Source: Vagococcus vulneris | GTDB taxonomy: Bacteria > Bacillota > Bacilli > Lactobacillales > Vagococcaceae | DNA: 64,000 nt | Assembly: GCF_003950515.1 (NCBI RefSeq) | Contig: NZ_NGJS01000002.1 | Span: 241,534-305,533 of the forward strand | Direction of reading: 5' to 3' | Shown here: one piece after another, positions 60,941 to 64,000 of the stretch | Numbering within the stretch: the stretch's first letter is position 1 | Layout: the number at the start of each line of letters is the position of its first letter | Notes under the pieces: generated by a model | The model's database searches: none | What the model was told of the DNA's origin: nothing | What the model saw: the letters and a program-made list of their open reading frames with translations, nothing else | Program-made: the position numbers and the translations under genes

Positions 60941-60977
60941 CAAAAAAGAGTGCAAAAATTTTTCTGTACTCTTTATA
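60941..60977 (-). terminator. Terminator of the 222-aa membrane protein gene
   Basis: On the minus strand AAGAGTACAGAAAAA pairs with TTTTTGCACTCTT (imperfect), followed by six T. Confidence 0.7.
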
Positions 60978-60992
60978 TAAATTTATATATAT

Positions 60993-61661
60993 TTAAATTT
61001 TAAAGTCATAAACTTTTGTATTTGGTTCATACTGCTGAGTAATTTTACTTTTCGGTAAAATTACTTGTTGATTAGCTGGTCCAACCTGATCTAAAAATCC
61101 GATAGTTTCATATTCCTTAAACTTTAAAACAGCTGTCTCTTGTTTAATTATCATTTTATCTATTTTGTCACTTAATTGTAAACTAGGCTCTTTTTTCGAT
61201 ATACTATAAATATAGTTATCTATTTTAAAGAAATATAAGTATTCATTTCCACCTAAAAACTCAGGATTCACTACTTCATGTACTTCCTTTTTGTAAAAAG
61301 GCAATTTTAACGTTTTTGTAACATCAGCAACGAGTACATACGAACCTCGCCTATCACCTACATATTCATACCCGAAAGACTTTGGCATTACATTTCGATT
61401 AACAGGCGATACATATTTGGCCAACTGACGATATGATTTTGAATAGCTACTTCCGAAAGCTACTGTTATTCCTGTAAAAATAATAATACCTGCCATAATT
61501 GATATTAAAATCTTTTTAAAGTGGTTATTTGCATAGATAACAGCAAAAAATAGAACCAATATCAAAACAGAGACAATCATAATCTCAAGTGAAAACCATG
61601 AATTAACGAGTTTCTCAGCTTTTGACCAATAAGCAACACTGATCTCAGTTAGTAGTAACAT
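60993..61661 (-). CDS. Membrane protein with extracellular domain (222 aa)
   Basis: A 222-aa protein with two closely spaced transmembrane helices (about 25-45 and 49-68) and a hydrophilic, beta-rich C-terminal region (about 75-222; VLVADVTKTLKLPFYKKEV). It recalls the DUF4811 membrane proteins of lactic acid bacteria, but this is from memory and weak. It lies just downstream of the broken FMN-binding-like lipoprotein gene in the same direction. Function unknown. Confidence 0.6.
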   Translation of the reverse strand: MLLLTEISVAYWSKAEKLVNSWFSLEIMIVSVLILVLFFAVIYANNHFKKILISIMAGIIIFTGITVAFGSSYSKSYRQLAKYVSPVNRNVMPKSFGYEYVGDRRGSYVLVADVTKTLKLPFYKKEVHEVVNPEFLGGNEYLYFFKIDNYIYSISKKEPSLQLSDKIDKMIIKQETAVLKFKEYETIGFLDQVGPANQQVILPKSKITQQYEPNTKVYDFKI

Positions 61662-61717
61662 AAAAACACCTCATTTTCTATTACTATAACACTTTTTGTA
61701 CCATGTTGTGTATTTTT

Positions 61718-62764
61718 TTACCATTGAGGTGTTAAATTTATTTTTTCAGCCATCGCTTGATATAATTTAAAAGATGGATGTCTAGCTAAATCATTGTTTT
61801 CTATATCAAGCGTCTGCTTAGCCAAAATCTCCTTGACCAAAGCATCTGAAAACTTTACGAATTCTTTATTTGTTGCTGTATTATAATCAATCGAATAATA
61901 TTTGGATTAACGATAATATGGTTTTAATGCGGCATCCGTCATCTTTTCTTCAGTATCTGCAAAATATTCATCATATCTCACATCTGTAATTTTATTATCA
62001 GTTGTTACAACTTCCAGACGAGGAATGATACCCGTTTCTTGTTCTTCTGCATACCCAAAATATTTGTTCTTGTACGGCTCACGAATCCATTCATCCATTT
62101 TTGCGGCTAATGGCATAAAACCATCTCTAGCTGAGGTTGAAGATCCTTCAACTGTTAAAAAATCCCCTGTGACTCGATTTTCATCACGCATCTGCTTTTC
62201 AACAAACGTAATGCCGTTAACAACTGTAACTAACGTCTCATCTGTACGCGTATGGTCAGCCTGCATAAAAGCGTAGTCTGATAATCGTTTATTTTTACCC
62301 GAATACTTTCCAATGTAGTAAGGATCACTAGCAAATTCTGTAAACTGAACATTCTCTATTTTTGCATTTTCGGGATTAGTCACAACTTCAACAATCCCAT
62401 AATTACCACCCGTAAACTGACCTTCATTTTTATAATAATAGCCTTCTAAAAGCCCCAAAGGCGGTTGATTAGACCAGAACATTTTTTTCATTTTCTCTTC
62501 TTTTGTGTATTTAGCCGATGGATTTGTTCCAAAAGTAGTTTGTGTCGCAGCCGACACAACATCATATGTATAATCATGCTGATCAAATACTATGCCTTCA
62601 TTTCCTGTATTTTCTTCTTTATTTGTTACAGTGACTTGTTCCGTCTTTGGTTTGCTTTTCGTCGTTTTAATAGTTTTTTCTTCTTTATTCTCACTTCCGC
62701 AAGCTGTTAAAAAAAATAATGCAGCTAAAAAGCTGCTCCCCTTAAATATAATTTTTTTATTCAT
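61718..62764 (-). pseudogene. FMN-binding-like lipoprotein interrupted by an in-frame stop
   Basis: Reading from ATG 62764 (GAAAGGGG eight bases upstream): signal peptide with lipobox LTAC (Cys about residue 22), then a region with DVVSAATQTT (near the flavinylation pattern, Gly replaced by Ala), and two FMN_bind-like modules (GNYGIVEVVTNPENAKIENV and IPRLEVVTTDNKITDV). A TAA at 61907-61909 ends the frame after KPYYR, yet the same frame continues for 62 coding-like residues (SKYYSIDYNTATNKEFVKFS and on to LTPQW) to a proper TAA at 61718. One C-to-T or G-to-T change would explain it. The truncated 285-aa product may still be exported. Related in type to the PplA lipoprotein of Listeria electron transfer. 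Confidence 0.75.
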
Positions 62765-62841
62765 ACATAAATCCCCTTTCAATTCATTATACATACCTTT
62801 ATTATACAACAGATATTACAAAAAACCTATAACTGTGTAAA

Positions 62842-62877
62842 AAAAACAGGCAGAAAATAAATTTTGCTACCTGTTTA
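62842..62877 (-). terminator. Terminator of hemH
   Basis: On the minus strand AAACAGGTAGCAAAATT pairs with AATTTTCTGCCTGTTT, followed by eight T. The stem includes the hemH stop codon. Confidence 0.85.
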
Positions 62878-63814
62878 AAACTAAATCTTCCAGTAAATCG
62901 ATAAACAACTCATTATCATTGAATGGATGAATATAGTTAAACGATTCTCCACCACTTTCCATAAAATATCCATAATTTTCACTTTCAATTTCTTCAATCG
63001 TTTCAACACAATCTGACACAAATCCTGGTGTAATAACCAATACATTTTTAACACCCTGTTTTGGCAATTGTTTTAATGTGGCATCAAGTGCCGGCGTCAA
63101 CCATTCATCAGGACCAAATTTTGATTGATAACAAACCCGATAAGGAATATCAATTGAAAAGTCATCAAAAACAGCATCTGTTGTTAATTGGCACTGCTCC
63201 TGATAAGGATCTCCTTTTTCTACATAAGAAACAGGAATACCATGATATGAAAAGACTAATAAATCCGGATGGTATTGATTAATACCATCTTGAATTTGTT
63301 TTCTCAATAAATCAATATATTTTGGGTGTGCTGTAAACTCTCTAATTAAGTGTAACGAGGGCATATTCTCTTGTTTTAAGTAATGTTTAAAAACAGCATC
63401 GTTAATGGCTGCAGTCGTTGAAGTTGAATATTGCGGATACAAAGGAACAATCGTCACATCTGTAATTCCTTCATTTTCGAATTCTGCCAATGAATGAGAA
63501 ATGCTGGGGTGACTATAGGCCATACCAAACTTTATAGACTTATCAGGAAATCGAGACTGGAGAAGTTTTGCTTGACGTTGCGTATAGATTAACAACGGTG
63601 ATCCATCTTTTTGCCAAATACTTTTATAGAGTTCAGCTGATTTTTTTGGTCGTGTATTCAAAATAATACCATGTAAAATCGGCAGCCATTGCCATCTTGG
63701 CTTATCAATAACACGTGGGTCCCCTAAAAATTTTTTTAAATACTCTTTTACTTCTTTACTCTGAGGCTGGTCGGGAGTGCCGATATTAGCCAATAAAACG
63801 CCTTTTTTACTCAT
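62867..63814 (-). CDS. hemH: Ferrochelatase
   Basis: A 315-aa chelatase inserting ferrous iron into a porphyrin. The catalytic histidine is in VFSYHGIPVSY and the glutamates in CVETIEEIE. DPRVIDKPRWQW and SPLLIYTQRQ resemble the protoporphyrin (proteobacterial/lactic-acid) type more than the coproporphyrin type of Bacillus, though the clade cannot be proven. No other haem biosynthesis gene lies nearby. The start at 63814 has GGAGG seven bases upstream; an in-frame extension to 63859 has none. Confidence 0.93.
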   Translation of the reverse strand: MSKKGVLLANIGTPDQPQSKEVKEYLKKFLGDPRVIDKPRWQWLPILHGIILNTRPKKSAELYKSIWQKDGSPLLIYTQRQAKLLQSRFPDKSIKFGMAYSHPSISHSLAEFENEGITDVTIVPLYPQYSTSTTAAINDAVFKHYLKQENMPSLHLIREFTAHPKYIDLLRKQIQDGINQYHPDLLVFSYHGIPVSYVEKGDPYQEQCQLTTDAVFDDFSIDIPYRVCYQSKFGPDEWLTPALDATLKQLPKQGVKNVLVITPGFVSDCVETIEEIESENYGYFMESGGESFNYIHPFNDNELFIDLLEDLVLNR

Positions 63815-63879
63815 TTTCTTTCCTCCAATGTAACTCGCCAACTGCCTATAGTGTACCATAGAAAATTATGAAAAATCAA

Positions 63880-63903
63880 AACCTCCAGTGTGAACTGGAG
63901 GTT
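63880..63903 (-). terminator. Hairpin at right edge, terminator-like on the minus strand
   Basis: AACCTCCAGT pairs with ACTGGAGGTT around GTGA; on the minus strand it is followed by TTTGATTTTT. The gene it would serve lies beyond the window. Confidence 0.6.
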
Positions 63904-64000
63904 TGTTCTTCGGCTGAAAGCCTCTATTGCCGGCCTGAGCCTAAAAGGCTCACTGAAAAAGTCTCCCTTATGCACCACATTCACTCGCTGATCCTAAAAG
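63904..64000. other. GC-richer segment with short hairpins, possible mobile-element edge
   Basis: Within 100 bases there are GGCT-GAA-AGCC (63912-63922) and GAGCC-TAAAA-GGCTC (63937-63951), in sequence visibly richer in G and C than the neighbourhood. Clustered short palindromes are typical of the ends of IS200/IS605-type elements or of structured RNA. No gene is visible before the window ends. Confidence 0.3.

Noticed and set aside
61907..61909. Stop codon recoding in the lipoprotein gene
   Set aside because: The codon is TAA, not TGA or TAG, so selenocysteine or pyrrolysine insertion does not apply; nonsense mutation or sequencing error is more likely.

Overview
The window is low-GC Gram-positive (Firmicutes) DNA. 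Several gene orders match, from memory, the Listeriaceae: rpoN-cggR-gap-pgk-tpi-gpmI-eno, an Arg tRNA next to clpP, and rapZ-yvcK-whiA beside uvrAB. A complete acetoin dehydrogenase operon with a sigma-54 promoter, a LAB-type rbs operon and a lone ferrochelatase make a Brochothrix-like member the best guess. This assignment is inference from synteny and protein types; no database search was possible.

Region 1 (1 to about 10.6 kb) is accessory DNA and looks like an integrated or co-assembled plasmid-type element. It carries a primase-type replication protein, a 22-bp iteron-like array, a LysM/MucBP surface protein, a serine resolvase preceded by a tiny acidic protein, a membrane-anchored protein, a small unknown protein and a tyrosine recombinase. 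Six same-orientation copies of a 17-bp motif sit only between genes and bracket the gene modules, like recombination sites or cassette boundaries. Decayed gene pieces and a TAGA microsatellite lie between modules.

Region 2 (10.7 to 36.9 kb) is core chromosome: the lower-glycolysis operon under CggR, rpoN (sigma-54), tRNA-Arg(CCG), clpP behind a CtsR box, a DsbA-like protein, acoABCL with its activator acoR and a sigma-54 promoter, whiA-yvcK-rapZ, uvrA-uvrB behind a LexA-like box, and pepC.

Region 3 (37 to 56.6 kb) is mostly metabolic and transport genes: an LCP cell-wall protein, a MalY-type C-S lyase, a choloylglycine hydrolase, a split ThrE-type exporter, the rbsR-K-D-U ribose operon with a perfect 20-bp operator palindrome, cyclopropane fatty acid synthase, a polytopic membrane protein, an AEC transporter with a GFO/IDH/MocA dehydrogenase, a YeeE/TusA sulfur pair, a DesK/DesR-like two-component system with an unlisted 45-aa gene, and a TetR-regulated ABC exporter.

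Region 4 (56.6 to 64 kb) is a flavin cluster. A cytosolic NADPH:FMN reductase-PAS fusion ends in three tandem ApbE-type flavinylation motifs. Next to it are a second FMN reductase, an ApbE flavin transferase without an export signal, an XRE/TPR regulator, a membrane protein, an FMN-binding-like lipoprotein gene interrupted by one in-frame stop codon, and ferrochelatase. The tri-flavinylated tail protein and its cytosolic ApbE are the strongest candidate for an undescribed system here.
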